Assembly (NCBI GenBank): GCA_027924585.1
Contig: BSBM01002108.1
Location: 326,070 to 390,069, forward strand
Length of the DNA stretch: 64,000 nucleotides
Origin: Larix kaempferi
Taxonomy: Eukaryota; Streptophyta; Pinopsida; Pinales; Pinaceae
Reading direction: 5' to 3'
The notes under the pieces are model-generated. The model was not told where the DNA came from. It saw only the letters and a program-made list of their open reading frames with translations, and ran no database searches. Position numbers and translations under genes: made by a program. Positions 45,301 to 57,597 of the stretch are shown here, one piece after another; position 1 is the stretch's first letter, and each line of letters starts with the position of its first letter.

Positions 45301-45991
45301 TGAGTTTAAGGACTTGGCCATACAGGTCAATGAGGAACATTATAAACTGCTAACTGAATTGTTTAGCACTCTAGATGATATTAGAGAGACTCACATTGCT
45401 TTTGGAAAGATGACTGTTATTCTTGATGGACAGGTAGCCAAAAGACAGTAGGCTTCTAAGTCAATTGATGATATTCTGGAATGGCAGAAGTATATTAAGG
45501 AGAGACCAAAGGACATTCCTATCCTTAGTAGTTTCCAGCTCAAGAAAATCAGGACTGTGTTGCGTTCCTGGCTAGATCTCAATGAAATGGTTGAAGACAT
45601 TATTCAAAAAGCGCGGGCTATTTGCAGCAGGAGATGGTATGTCGTTGATAAAATCATGGAAACATTGCAGTTCCCTACCATGGACCTTATTGAAGCCTCC
45701 TGTCCACCCAAATTGGTAATTGAACAGGTTGAACGCCGATCCGAGGAGGCCAAAGAGAAGATTCAGTGCCTTGAGCATATCGGGATTGAAGATGTGGATC
45801 AGCTAATCAGGAAACCTGCTGCCATGGAGGGAAAGATCCACATTTTTATCTGTATTTGGCATAAGCTGGCTAAAAACGAAATGGAAATTTTTACGTGTGA
45901 TGCACAAGTAGGACTTGAGTCAGCAGATTATCCAAATATAGATGAACTGTTAGAGATTTGGGCCAAGTGGCAAGAGTTTCTTGTCCATTAG
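42400..45991 (+). pseudogene. LTR ORF, copy B (3' LTR)
   Basis: ATG at 42400 and final TAG at 45989-45991 match copy A. It shares the early in-frame TAG (42514). It is intact across the place where copy A lost a base (about 42880), but has a one-base insertion near 43125, stops at about 44066, 44178, 44326, 45155 and 45449, and indels in the Ser/Thr/Pro-rich region. It keeps Gln codons where copy A has stops at 4997 and 5408, so the two copies together support one long ancestral frame of about 1200 codons. Function unknown. Confidence 0.85.
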
Positions 45992-46904
45992 TTTAGTTCA
46001 AATTTTGTAATCCTTGTTTGAGGGGAATTATCCTTTGTATCATTTTGTAATTATTATTTAAAGGGTAGATCCCTCGTAGGCTAGGGAGGATGGAATTTGG
46101 AGCAAAGAATCAACAAAAGAGACTAGAGATACTCTGGTTAATGCAGAACTTGTAATTTCTTACAGAGTTTCAGTAATACAATTATGTTATTCTCTTGGAT
46201 CCTCTTTTGTTTATTAATCAAATTTCTTTGGTAAATACTAATTTTCACTTCATATTGTTATCACTATTGTTTAAACTTTTGCAATAAATACATACATTGA
46301 TCTACAGTTTTGATTTATCTCTGCTCATGATCTATGTATCTTTAATATTTTAAGAGAATTTATTCAATTAAAGCTTTTATCTATTTCTGCAAATGGTTCA
46401 CAGAAAATTATAATTGATGTTAATTTTTCAATTAACAATATCAGTTACAGGTTAAACTTGAATGCACTCAAACCCTTAATTTGCTATCAATTAATTTTAA
46501 TTGGTTGGTAGTAACTTGAGGAGATAAGTAATTAATCTCTTTTACATTTCTGTTAAATTGATGAACATGCTTATCTAGTTTCACATCAAGCTAACCTGCA
46601 CATAAACAAGATACCTTTTTAGAGTAGGTCTAACTTAGCTTTAGATTTCCTTTTAGGTAGATTTGTTTTGGACTTGACACACTTTGTTTTCCTTCATTGG
46701 AAGACAGATCCTTTAATGATCAAAACCATAAGTGCCAGTGGAAGCCTTTGTATCCGTGGGAGATTACTATTCCAAATAGGTTGGGGATAGAACTGTCCTT
46801 GCGTAGGACCTTTTGAATCCTTTCACTCTGTGTTTTCCCCCTCTATTGTGACCCTTAGAACCCATTCCATAAACCTTCACATCTGAGGCCTCAACAGGTC
46901 AGTA

Positions 46905-47480
46905 GAGAGACGATTGGTTTTTGTGAACCTTTTGGAATGATAAGGTTTAATTATCAACAACATGGATTTTTGTGTATGGTTGATCAAATTTTTGGTTGTT
47001 TTTCGGAAACCATTCTGACTATCCGTGTGGGTCAGCATTCAGGAATTCCATACCACTGATTCTAGATCGTAACAATCACTTTCTATGGTATGTACTGATA
47101 CTTTCCATGTTGGTCCCATAAGTAGGGTTTCATGAAAAGTACATCAACTACTGAGGGTGGTTCTATATCATAGAGAACGTCATCTTGATCAAAAGGCTTG
47201 ATGAAGTAGGTAATTTAGCACTGTCAGGTGATCCTGAGTTCTTGTCCATCCTTCATCCAACCGATGTTGTAAGGTTGCGGATGCGGAATAGAAACAAGAG
47301 CCAATTTCTTGAGGGAAAAAGTTCTTTTGACTACCATTTTCCATAATCATATGCAACGGGTTATTTTGTACCCATATTTATGTATGGAATAGTCATTATC
47401 TTTCCTCTTTGCTGAAGATGGTCGAGTTTGTGATGGATGTCGAATTTGATGCCAGTAGAGTTGAGGAGTCTACATGAAAT
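46905..47480 (-). pseudogene. Gypsy-0 protease-region remnant
   Basis: Minus strand: PQPYNIGWMKDGQELRIT (about 47280-47230), then stops, ITYFIKPFDQDDVLYDIE, SVVDVL and KPYLWDQHGKY (about 47130-47090), the C-terminal part of a plant gypsy protease and linker. It directly abuts the gypsy-1 target site and continues into the RT at 1-840 once gypsy-1 is removed. Confidence 0.78.
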
Positions 47481-47879
47481 TCCACAATAGATTTGATATG
47501 TAATCCCAAGTAGAAGGTAGACATATGCATCAAGAATGTATTTTAAGCTTTTCATTCAGATGCATCATGCTAAGTTGAATTATGGTAATCACACCATTTC
47601 CTTGTAGGGGGTTGTTTGTTGTGTTTTCCCTTTTCTTTCTTAGAATGCTTCTTACCATGATCTTGCTTCTATGAAGTATTATGAGTAGACTGTTTTGACT
47701 TGTCGAAATAGTCAACTAAGGTTTCTTGTCAAAAGTTCAACCTATCAATTTGTTCAAGAATCGTTCTTTCACCTCCACTTTCCGCTCAAGCTTGATGGCA
47801 TAATGGAATGCTTCTACAAGATTGGTAGTAGTGAGGAATTCCCTCTATATATGTATTTAAAGAGATAATCCACTAATAA

Positions 47880-48340
47880 ATTTTAAAAAAAAGTAACTTT
47901 TCTTCCTCCTTAACACCAAGTTGAGCAATCGTTGGGTGGAATTCATCAATATAACTCTGTGCATTCCGATCTTTCCATTTTCTTCACGGTTTCCATTTCT
48001 TGTACTATTATTCTATATAATTTATATGTACTTGGGTGGATTGAATTCCATCCCGACATGTTCAACAAATTTTGGAAATGTGTCGACGAAGTTACCTTCT
48101 TCCCGTTTAGTTGAAATATTTTCTAACCAACCATGTACAGAAGTTGACATCTTTAGAGATGGAATGTGACTTTCTTAAGCTCAGAAAGTTGATTCATAGA
48201 GAAGTAGGACTCTAATTTTTGTATCCAGTTGTCTATATATTCTGCATTAATATTTCCTTCCAAATTCGGTATGTCCAAGTTCATTTGTACCTTGAAGGGG
48301 ATAACCCTATCAAAGGCAGAGTCTCATCGGTTTGCTAACT
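47880..48340 (-). pseudogene. Gypsy-0 gag remnant
   Basis: Minus strand: MNLDIPNLEGNINAEYID, NWIQKLESYFSMNQLSELKKV (about 48280-48180), typical of plant gypsy gag around the capsid start, followed by stops and frameshifts. The stretch 47480-47880 between gag and protease is unreadable. Confidence 0.7.
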
Positions 48341-48631
48341 CGAGTCGATCCCAATGAACTGGTAAGTTGAGCAATGATATAATTGAAATTCCCATACATT
48401 TTAGTTCACTATTGAGTGAATGCTTGAACTCTATGAGTTGTTCAGTTTCACTATAAGGAGTTTCATCCTTTTTTTCACCTTCCATCTCCGTTCTAGGGTT
48501 TCGAGGATATAAATACTCAGACGTAAAAGGTAGGGTAAATTTAGATAGTTGGGTCTTAAAGTGTGTCTTAACATGCATACATTTTCTCACTATGAAAGTA
48601 GTGTTTAAGAAATATTGGAGCATATTAGAGT

Positions 48632-48643
48632 GCTCTCATACCA
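48632..48643 (-). other. Gypsy-0 primer-binding-like site
   Basis: TGGTATGAGAGC on the minus strand, one mismatch from the tRNA-iMet site, upstream of the gag remnant. Confidence 0.6.
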
Positions 48644-48644
48644 A

Positions 48645-49655
48645 TGATCCAATTCACCTAGGGAGTCGACTGGAGGACAATAGAGTCGATTGAATGATTC
48701 AAGATCTGTTATGGCAGAAGCAAACAATCCTAGACTAAATAATAAAACCAATGTAGATGATTACAAAACATAAACAACTGAAAGCAATAGTCAAAACCAA
48801 TCACATGAAAATGCAAATCAGGAAATGATAACAGAGAAACCCCAAGATTGAAAAATCCAATTTTATTGAGATGTCATGTATGGGACGTTGGTGTCTTAAG
48901 TCTATAATCCAACCTTGTATCAAGGTGTATTGAGTCGAAAAACTTTTTAACATGAATGGAGGTCGAATGAAGGAACCGTGAGGAACCAATCGAGCCTTCT
49001 CTTTTGAGGCCCATATTAGTGCAATCAAGAACAAGGAACCCTTTCATATTCAGGCTTACACGCATATATACAAATATAAGGGATGCTTAGGTTCCTACCC
49101 ACAACATTTTAGTTACAAAGAATCAATTAAAATTTGATTGATGAGGCCAACCATCTATTTCCCATATTTCAACGAGAAGAAGATGGAGAGACATTGTTGC
49201 CACGTTGATGGAATCTTATTAATTCCTTCTGATTGTTCAAAATGTTTTCTAACATGTGTTTAAGTCACCATGTGCCACAAGGAACATATGATGAACGAAT
49301 ATTGTAGAAAATTGTGTGGGTCAAATAAGTCGATGGATCGAATAATGCGCAAGGTTGACTGAGCCAATGGATTGACTGATCCACATGTTAGACTAACTTG
49401 ATGTGACTCATATCCGATCAAGGAGTAAATTAGGACTAAGAACTAGTCAAGGGAACCAGTCAAGTTCTGGAATGGATCATAAGTAGTAGATTATGGCATT
49501 GATCCACACCATCAAATAAAATTTGACCACTTTCCATTTAGACTATGTTAACAACAAGATATTGTCAGTGGAAATTGAAGAACATGAATATTCATCTCAA
49601 GAGTGTGAAACCATTTTTCATCATTGTAATGTCTATGAAATAATCAAAATACCAT
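48645..49655 (-). repeat. Probable gypsy-0 5' LTR (right border uncertain)
   Basis: Begins TGATCC next to the primer-like site. It has no coding potential. A run of C (minus-strand G) at 49664-49671 follows it and could be a polypurine tract of a further element. No second LTR copy lies in the window, so the borders are inferred. Confidence 0.45.
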
Positions 49656-49671
49656 TAATAATCCCCCCCAA

Positions 49672-51142
49672 ATAGTTGAAAGGACAAGAGACTAATTAAA
49701 CTAGAATAGTGGCAAGAAGGAAATTCACATGCACTTGACAAATAGAAAGGCTAAAGCTGACATGCAATTAACCCATAGAAACACTAATAAAGGAATTAAG
49801 AAAACCCAAAAATCAATATATGTTCTTTCTTAGGAAAGTATTTCCAAATTGCCAGTCATTGGGAACGACATTATAGGAAGTAACAGTTTTCCCATGTCGG
49901 TGGTGAATTTTAAATAGGCTTTGTTAATCGAGGTAAATGGAAATCTACCAAATCTAACCCCAATTCTAGTACATGTGGTGCCACCTAGTCTTAAAGGTCT
50001 TGATCAAACCCCCTGGATGTATCCTACTCTACCCATGTTAGTGATAAGAACCAAATTCAAGTACCATTGATAACTAATGGTGAATCAAATTCCACCCTTT
50101 TTTGGAATGACACATTAAAACATCAAGTGAATTTGTAATTCAAAACCTATATCATGAAAGGTATAACTACACTAAATCTAACAAAACCAACAAAATTCAC
50201 ATAACTTCTATATTGAACAAGCATGACACCCACCCCATACTTGAAAATGTGCTAGAAAATGACCTCTTAAATATCGAAGTGCTCAAGGAAGAGGGGGTGC
50301 ACCATTTTCCATTTTCATTGAGAAGATCATTGTTAGGATCTTATATTAAAACGCCTATTTAATGAGAATAAGTAATGAGTGAAGCAACACAAGTAAATGA
50401 CATATTGAAACATATCTCATTGGATCACATTGTATTTATGAAACTTACATTTGGTATCAAGTTTTCTTAATTTGCACTTAGAATTCTCCAAGACTAGTTA
50501 CAATTTAGAATCTATGGACATTATCGGTATTTGATATCACTAATTTGGATTTAATTGTTGGTCTCTTTAAATTTAATCCCTATACAACTTCCAAGTGCAA
50601 AACTAAGGTATGTTTTTGGTAGGTAAATGAAAAATAAGGGGACTACATCAACTATAAAAAACAAACCTATGAACAATTAAGACACAAATTCATAGAACTA
50701 ATTCATCTACCCATTGTATTAAGATAGATGTAGATTTGTTTAGGAGTGAAGTGTCTCTATAGTGAGAAAAATGGGAGCCTAAAAAGAGAAGAAAATTGCA
50801 AAAGATTATTTGTGAGTATCAAAAATCATATTGCCTGTAAAGGGCACATTACTAAATAAATTGTGGAGATGTTTATCCTACAATTTGGGTAATTATCATA
50901 GTAATAAATGAACTAATAAGCACAACAACGGATTGGAAATTTAAAGTATGGTGGTGTGTTTGTTGGCACTATAGTTTGTTCCTTGGTATGCACGATAGAA
51001 TGGTAGACCATGTTCAATAATATTTTTTTATGTTAGCGCAATAAACTATAGATAACATACACTAAGAATGTAATGTATGCAATTATGGAATAATGTATAA
51101 ACCAAGCATTAGTTAAGGATGGTTAATGAAGTATTAGGAAAG
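49672..51142. other. Unassigned AT-rich interval
   Basis: No ORF, LTR edge or repeat that I can support. Confidence 0.5.
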
Positions 51143-51248
51143 AACAAGTTATACAACTTGATGAGAAATTTATACTCAAAATGAGAACTCTAGCCATAAA
51201 CAATCATATTTTTTCATAAAAAACACCAACAAACAACCCCGAATCAAT

Positions 51249-51274
51249 AAGTGGTGCTACCGGTAGCACCACTT
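51249..51274. repeat. Perfect 26-bp palindrome
   Basis: Core GTGCTACCGGTAGCAC, perfect over 26 bp. TGCTACCGGTAGCA recurs at about 51371-51384, 120 bp away, in a setting that is otherwise AT-rich. Confidence 0.92.
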
Positions 51275-52020
51275 TTTGGGGGGGGTTAAAATTATAGACA
51301 TGGACCAAAACAATCCTTATTGGTGTTTAAAAAAACCTTAAAATCAAGCCATGGATTGAAAACTAATGCTACCGGTAGCACACTTTTTCAAAAAATGGCA
51401 TTATTATATCATTTTATCATAATTTAAAATTTTATTTATTAAACCTCTCAGTAACATTATATAAAACCTGCACTAAAATAAACACAAATTATTGAAGAAA
51501 TTTGTTCACCACTCTTTCCATATAAAATAAAAGAATTTATGATAATATTGATAGTAAAATAAAAGAAATTAAATTAATCTTCCAAAATATATATTTTTTT
51601 TTAAATTTATAAAGAAGATCATAAAAACTTAAAGAAAACTATTTTTTGAAAATTTAAAAGTAAAAAAAATACAATAAAAAACAAAATATAATAAATTATA
51701 AGAAAATATTATAATTTTTTTTAAATATTTAAAATTTATAAAAGAAAATTATAAAACAAATTTAAAAACGCAAAACAAATTTTAAAAAATAAAAAATAAA
51801 AAAACTTTTAAAAAATGCAATATAACAAAAAATAAAAATTTATCAAAAGCAACCTAACTTTTTTATAAAAAAATTATAACAAAAACAAAATAACAAAAAA
51901 ATTCCTTATTTATAAAAAATTATACCAAAAACAAAAAACAATTGAAACATTTAAAATTTATAAAAGAAATTATAAAAACTTTTATAAAATACAATAAAAT
52001 AAAAAAAATAGTTAAAAAAA

Positions 52021-52138
52021 AAACTCTCCCCACCCCCTCTCTCCTCCCCTCCCCCGGCTCCCCCATCCTCCTCCCTCTCCCCTACGCTTCCACCTCCCCC
52101 TCCCCATGCTACTCCCCCTCTGCGCCCTTCCCCCTTTT
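52021..52138. repeat. Long homopyrimidine tract
   Basis: About 118 bp, almost entirely C and T on the plus strand with only a few purines, immediately after a 300-bp A-rich low-G stretch. Frames through it give only Gly/Glu/Arg or Pro/Ser runs. Confidence 0.9.
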
Positions 52139-52159
52139 TTAATATATGGTCAGAATCGT

Positions 52160-52240
52160 GCCGCTCCTTGAGCGACCCTTTGGCAGCACGAGGGAGCGGT
52201 GTCATTGCCCCTCGTGCGCCCAAAGGGCCACCCATGGAAT
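52160..52240. repeat. GC-rich palindromic island
   Basis: GTGCCGCTCC pairs with GGGAGCGG downstream, and GCACGAGG with CCTCGTGC, all within about 70 bp; CCCTTTGG also pairs with CCAAAGGG. A compact self-complementary block in AT-rich surroundings. Confidence 0.8.
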
Positions 52241-52572
52241 AGTTTAAAGAAAAAGATCCTAAAATGTATATATTTTTCATTCTAACTAACATCTAAATGT
52301 TAAAAAAATTCAAAAATGTATGTATTTTTGAGTTATAACTAGGTACTAAATGTATTTTTTTTGTAAAATTCTAGAAAACACAACTGTAAATAAAAATTAT
52401 AGTTTTTTATGACCAAAAAAATTCAAAATCGCAAAAAAAGACTCAAAATGAAAAATCGTGCTAGGTTAGTATACACACTTTTTGAAACGGAGCTAAAAAC
52501 AACTATTAAAATTGACCCCCCAAAAATCAAGAACAATGACGGGTTCTCGTCAAGTTGTATAACTTGTTAAAG

Positions 52573-54260
52573 GTTTGTTAATTGAGTAGTTGTTAAGGGA
52601 AATTAATGGTTTATAATTGTCAGTCATTTTGTATTTAAGGGGAAGGTTGGGAAATAGAGAATGTTGTTGTTTCTATGAATGTTAAGGTTAGCATTGCTCT
52701 TGTCCTTGTAGTATTAGAAAATGTAGAGATGAATAATTGGATTGTATAAATGATGAACCCTTTTCTCTTGAATATAAATGTTGGACCAATGGTCTATTAT
52801 TTCCTGTGTATTGTAGGATCTTTATATGTTAATATGAATGAGGTCTTATAATAAATGAATGATGGTAAGGCTATATTTTAACTTGTGCATAATACTAGAT
52901 TGTATTTTGTTCCACTAGTTCTTGTGAGAATCTCTAGTAAGACTTTAGTCATTCATGAACACTGAATATAATGATTTTTATGATATTATTGTTACTCTTA
53001 GATTTTCTTATGATATTATTGTTAATCTTAGATTTTGAACCTTGGGTGTCAACAATGTTCTTTCTGTGGAATTTAAAGTTTGAAAACTTTCATTTTCATT
53101 TCTTATAATTAATGTTTTAAAAGTAATGTTATGCTTACCATTCCAATGCAACCAAAATCTCTCACTCTTCACATATAAGTAATTAACAATCATCCAAAAC
53201 AACATTACGCATTTATATCATTGTGCAAGAGTGGCATTTTGCATTCTTTACACATGGTTAAAGTTTTTAAGAATTTACTTTTAAAATGTAAGTATTGTTT
53301 TCCAAATAAGAATCTACTTTTAAAATGTACATATTCCTTTTAAAAGAAAGAATAATATGAGAGGTCTATTTTTTTAAATGAAAAGTTAAAAGAAAAGGTC
53401 ATGAAAATTAAAAACAAAATAGACGTAATGTTTATATTCGTTTTGGGTATGATAAAATAACTAACAAATATAAAAATATGAGAAATTGAAACTATAATAA
53501 AAAACAAATCGTGGTGGTGTTCTCTGTTTTTAATTCATGGTGGTGGTGTTCTTTAATTTAAATTTTGAAGATTTTCATTTTTATTTTTCAAAATTAAAGT
53601 TCTAAACATAATTCTATATTTTTATTTATTAAAGTTAAAGGTGTAAATGTAATTTTATACCTATAATGTTTATAAGTATTTTTATTTTCCAAATCATTCA
53701 AATTCGTTAAAGATAAACTTAAAATAAAAGCTTATGTATTTGTTTAAAATCATGGAAAATTAAGAAGTGAATAAAGAGTGTGTTACTCTTCTTGATGGTA
53801 AGCAACCAATACGAATGGGAACATATTAAAAATTCAATAATCATAAGAAAATGATGGTGCTGGTGGTGTTTGTGGTGCACTTAACCTTGTGAAAGTTAAC
53901 ATAACATAGAGAATAAAAAACAAAAATGGATCTGTTATTATGATATTCAGATATGGATGCAATGTTCACATGCCTCTTAAGGTTGGGTGACCCTTCACTT
54001 GAGAAGATCTCTAATACAATGATTCTTGACAAAATCATTCAGAGCCTTATAACTATTTAAATATGTTTTCAAGATACAAAACCATAACTACTTGACATGG
54101 TCAAATAATTAATAACTGTCGACTTCCTAGTGGGCCTTACTTAATAGAGAGAATCATTTTTTATTGATTATTGACTACTAACTACTTCAACTTATTGAAA
54201 AGAGAGTCGTATACATAATTTACTTGACTAAATCCTAAAGTAAGGTGGTTAGGGTAGTAC
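52573..54260. other. Unassigned AT-rich interval
   Basis: Only simple words recur (TTCTTATGATATTATTGTTA twice near 52980-53030; GTGGTGGTGTTCT twice near 53510-53550). No gene seen. Confidence 0.5.
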
Positions 54261-54264
54261 ATTA

Positions 54265-54285
54265 AAATTCCCTCTCCTTTCAAGA
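54265..54285 (-). other. Possible polypurine tract of gypsy-7
   Basis: GAAAGGAGAGGGAATTT on the minus strand, about 130 bp beyond the integrase C-terminus. The adjoining LTR border was not identified. Confidence 0.4.
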
Positions 54286-54399
54286 TAAATTGTGTTGTGA
54301 TCAATGTTAAAGGTGTGGAATTTATTGTAAAATCTTCATTGGTTCACATGTGGCATCTTCTAGCATCAAATCTTTCCGCTAGAACAAAATTTCTTTGAT

Positions 54400-55500
54400 T
54401 GATTTCCTATGCAATTAGCGTTCCTTGGAATCCAAGACTATTTTCGGCCAGAGCCAAATGGATCCTTCCTCATCCAATTCTAGTAATCTAGTCCGCACTT
54501 TATAATTATTAGAACCTACCAATTTTTTTATGCACGCATGAAATACTAGGTGAATCTTGGAGTGATCTAGCATAGCAAGATTGTAGGCCACATGACCAAT
54601 GTGTTGGAGGATTATATAGGGTCCATAGAACTTTGGAGTGATCTTTTGGTGGAGATGATACTCGAGGGATGCTTTTTTATAAGGTTGTAGTTGAAGAAAC
54701 ACTTAATCCCTACATGATTCAAAGGATCGTTTGGATTGACTTTAATTCACCTATTGTTGAATTCTATTTTGATCCATAACCAGATTGTCCTTAAGGGTGC
54801 AAAGAATAGATTCTGTCATGAGAATTATGTTGTCCACTACTTGAACCTTAGAGATGCTTGACAGGTTCTTGACAAATAGAAAATCATGGATAAGGTAATT
54901 TGGCCATGTATTGCTTCATATGGTGTCATCTTGGTGGAGCCATGATGAGTTCTATTAAACCACCACTTAACCAGAGGAATCCATTAGGCCCGGTGGTGTG
55001 GGATATATGATACAAAGCATCAAATGTACATTTTCAATCATTTATTGTATTCTTTTTTTTAACCATCCATTTGCATGTAATAGGTTGTACTAAGATTTAA
55101 TTGGGTGTTTTGAAGTTTAAATAGTTCCTACAAAAAATTTCTTGTGAAGGTAGGGTCCCGATTAGATATAATAGAAGTCATGCCATGGAGTTTAAACATA
55201 TGATCCATGAAGACTTGTTCCACTAAGGATGGTATAAAATGGTGTGGAAAGGCACAAAAGAGAGCATATTAGGTTAAGAGATCTACTACCACCATAATTC
55301 TATTTTTATTTTCTGCCTTATGAAGCCCTATGATAAAATCCATAAAGATGTCCATCCAAATATGGTTGTGAATTGGAAGTGGTTCCAAAGCACATATTGA
55401 CTTCATTGTTTCACCCTTATGTTGTTGGCAAGTGTTGTAGGCTACAACAAAGTTGTGGATATCCTTTTTCATGCCTTCCTAGAAGAATGAGTGCTTAATT
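54400..55500 (-). pseudogene. Gypsy-7 integrase remnant
   Basis: Minus strand: CQQHKGE (zinc finger; the first Cys of the pair is Tyr), PLPIHNHIWMDIFMDFIIGL with the first catalytic Asp (about 55390-55330), then a decayed core, and at 54700-54415 the C-terminal KITPKFYGPYIIL and GHVAYNLAMLDHSKIH (GPY/F module). Many stops. This is the 3' end of a very old minus-strand Ty3/gypsy element. Confidence 0.82.
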
Positions 55501-57200
55501 CACTCATAGGTAAAGCATGAGTTTCTTGATGTGGGGGATGAATATAACTCCTCTAATATTTGTGGTTTTAATATTGAATATGAGTTGAGAAAAATGTGAT
55601 CCTTATACTACAAGGTATTTTGGTTCCATGTATACTAAGGAATATGGTTCGAGTCTTCTTGTATCTATTTGATGAGTTTTTTTATTGTGTCATAGGCCAT
55701 CCATTCTTGATGTGCTTTTTCAAGGCACCTTGGAATTTGTAAGGACAATGCAAAGAGGGAACCCTCATCCTAAATTTTATTAGACCAAGCATCTATCACC
55801 ACATTTTCATGGCCCTTCTTATATATGATATCATAATCATACCCCGACATCTTAGTGACCATTTATGCTTCCGTAGTGAGGACAACCATTGTTCCAGTAA
55901 ATAATTGAGACTATGATGGTCGTTCTTGATCTAGAAATGTTGCTTGATTAAATATGGTCACCATGTCTCAATGCCATGAAGGATAGACATTGTTTATTTT
56001 TTATAGGTGGACTTTCCCAAGTTATGTTCACATAGTTGCTTACTCATGAAGATTAATGGGTGTAAGTATTGCATCAATACTACTCCCAAAATATAGCTAG
56101 AGGAATCACAATCTAAGACAAAAGTATTAGAAAAATACAACATGGATCAAATAGGAATAGTTCACATGGCATCCTTTAGGGTGGAGAAGGATCACTCCAC
56201 TACTTCATTATAGGAGAAAGAATTCTTTTTTAGAAATGGTGTAAGAGGAGTTTCAATATTACCATAATTTTGTACAAAATTATGGTTTAAGGTAGTATCC
56301 AACAATAAGTCTAAGGAACCCTCTCAATATTTCGAGAGTTTTGGGGCAGGCCTAGTTCTACATAGCTTCAACTTTCTTGGGGTTGACATGTAAACCATCA
56401 TGTCTCACAATATGGCCCAAATATTCAACCTCAATTTCCCCAAAAGAACCTTTGGAGTGTTTCACAAATACCTGGTGATTGTTTAATAATTGCAAGGTAT
56501 GATCAACATGCTTAAGGTGGATTTACCGGATGGAGATTTAGACCAAGACATCACCAAAGAAAACTAGGACACATTGGTAGATGAAATGGTTAAATATATT
56601 ATTCATGAGGCTCTAAAAATTGGATGGGACATTTCAAAGTCCAAAGGGAATGAATAAGAAATTATAGTGACCATCATTAGTGTGGAAGGTTGTCTTGGGT
56701 ATGTTCACCTCTTTCATCTAGATTTTATGGTACCCTAATTGAAGTTTGAGTTTGGTGAAAATTTTGGCTCCATGGAACTCATCTAAGAGATAATCAATTA
56801 TAGAAATAGGGAATTTATCTTTGAAGTTTAATTTTTTGAGATCCTAGAAATCAAGACACGTGCACCAAGTACCTTCTTTTTTAAGGATGATAACAACTAG
56901 AAATAAATAAGGGCTTGTGATAGGATGAATGATCTTGGCCTCCAATGATTCTTGAATGATATTTTTAATTTCATTATTCCAAGAAGGTGCACAAGGGATT
57001 TAGGGCAGCCAACGAGACACCTACTCGAATTTAGTGAAGGAGGAGGCTAGATTTGGAGGGACAAGTGGCAGACTTGGGAATCTCTTCGCAAATTGAGTTG
57101 GAATGAATCTCATGAATGGAATTTGAATTAGGGAAGCCTTAGGAAGTTTATAAAATTCATGAACAAAGAAGAAGACCAGATTTTGATCATTGGATATTTT
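55501..57200 (-). pseudogene. Gypsy-7 RT and RNase H remnant
   Basis: Minus strand: IIHPITSPYLFLVVIILKKEG (about 56930), [22 protein letters not shown] (about 56810), GHYNFLFIPFGL, and FFGDV where FxDD is expected (about 56550; catalytic Asp to Gly). YLGHIVRHDGL (about 56410) follows, then RNase H traces, YDYDIIYKKGHENVV (about 55840). More than ten stops. Confidence 0.85.
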
Positions 57201-57339
57201 GCATTTGGAGAGGAGAGCTAGTAGAGTGTTATTCTACTTGCCTTAACACCAATTTCGAGGGTGAAAGATTCCCATCCTAATTGGAAATTGGAGAGGCCAT
57301 TCAGAGCTTTAATTTGGATCTAAAATTGAGTCTTTTGTT

Positions 57340-57499
57340 ACAGTTTGAATCTATAGGGAAGCTCATGGTCACATTTCTTTCAGCTTTCTTCCACAACCAT
57401 TCTTCCATTTCTTGGCATATTCTTGCTCATTGAGGAGAGGCGCACTTGTTGAGGTGATGAACTCTTTGGGATATCTCTTGAGGCCCCATATATTTGTAA

Positions 57500-57552
<53 letters not shown>

Positions 57553-57554
57553 AA

Positions 57555-57597
<43 letters not shown>

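Larger units (their letters stand above)
1166..46896 (+). mobile_element. Gypsy-1: giant-LTR Ty3/gypsy retrotransposon (host of the nest)
   Basis: The element starts TGTTGTAGG at 1166 and ends CCTCAACA at 46896, flanked by the perfect 5-bp duplication GGTCA at 1161-1165 and 46897-46901. The 5' LTR is 1166-6699 (5534 bp) and the 3' LTR 41454-46896 (5443 bp). Three 60-bp blocks compared by eye gave 10 differences, about 5-6%. After removing copia-2 and TR-GAG-3, the internal region is about 7.1 kb and encodes gag, aspartic protease, an extra RNase H, RT, RNase H and integrase, in the same orientation. The gag/protease/extra RNase H set and the absence of a chromodomain suggest the non-chromodomain Tat/Ogre-like branch; that is inference. 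All coding domains carry stops, frameshifts or lost catalytic residues, so it is dead as an autonomous unit. Confidence 0.93.
41454..46896 (+). repeat. Gypsy-1 3' LTR (5.4 kb)
   Basis: Starts TGTTGTAGG at 41454, ends CCTCAACA at 46896, followed by TSD GGTCA. Collinear with the 5' LTR throughout: palindrome array, ORF, AT-rich tail. About 90 bp shorter overall because of several small deletions in the ORF. Confidence 0.93.
51143..52568. mobile_element. Candidate inverted-repeat DNA element (1.4 kb)
   Basis: The left end AACAAGTTATACAACTTGA (51143) and the right end TCAAGTTGTATAACTTGTT (to 52568) are inverted copies of about 25 bp with one mismatch, extending to GAGAA inside. AAAG flanks both sides (51139-51142 and 52569-52572), a possible 4-bp duplication. 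The interior holds two palindromes, an A-rich stretch, a pyrimidine tract and a GC-rich palindromic island, and no transposase. The end motif is itself partly palindromic, so chance pairing cannot be excluded. Confidence 0.45.

Noticed and set aside
51951-52292. Gly-rich minus-strand frame
   Set aside because: Translation of a pyrimidine tract; Gly/Glu/Arg runs with no protein character.
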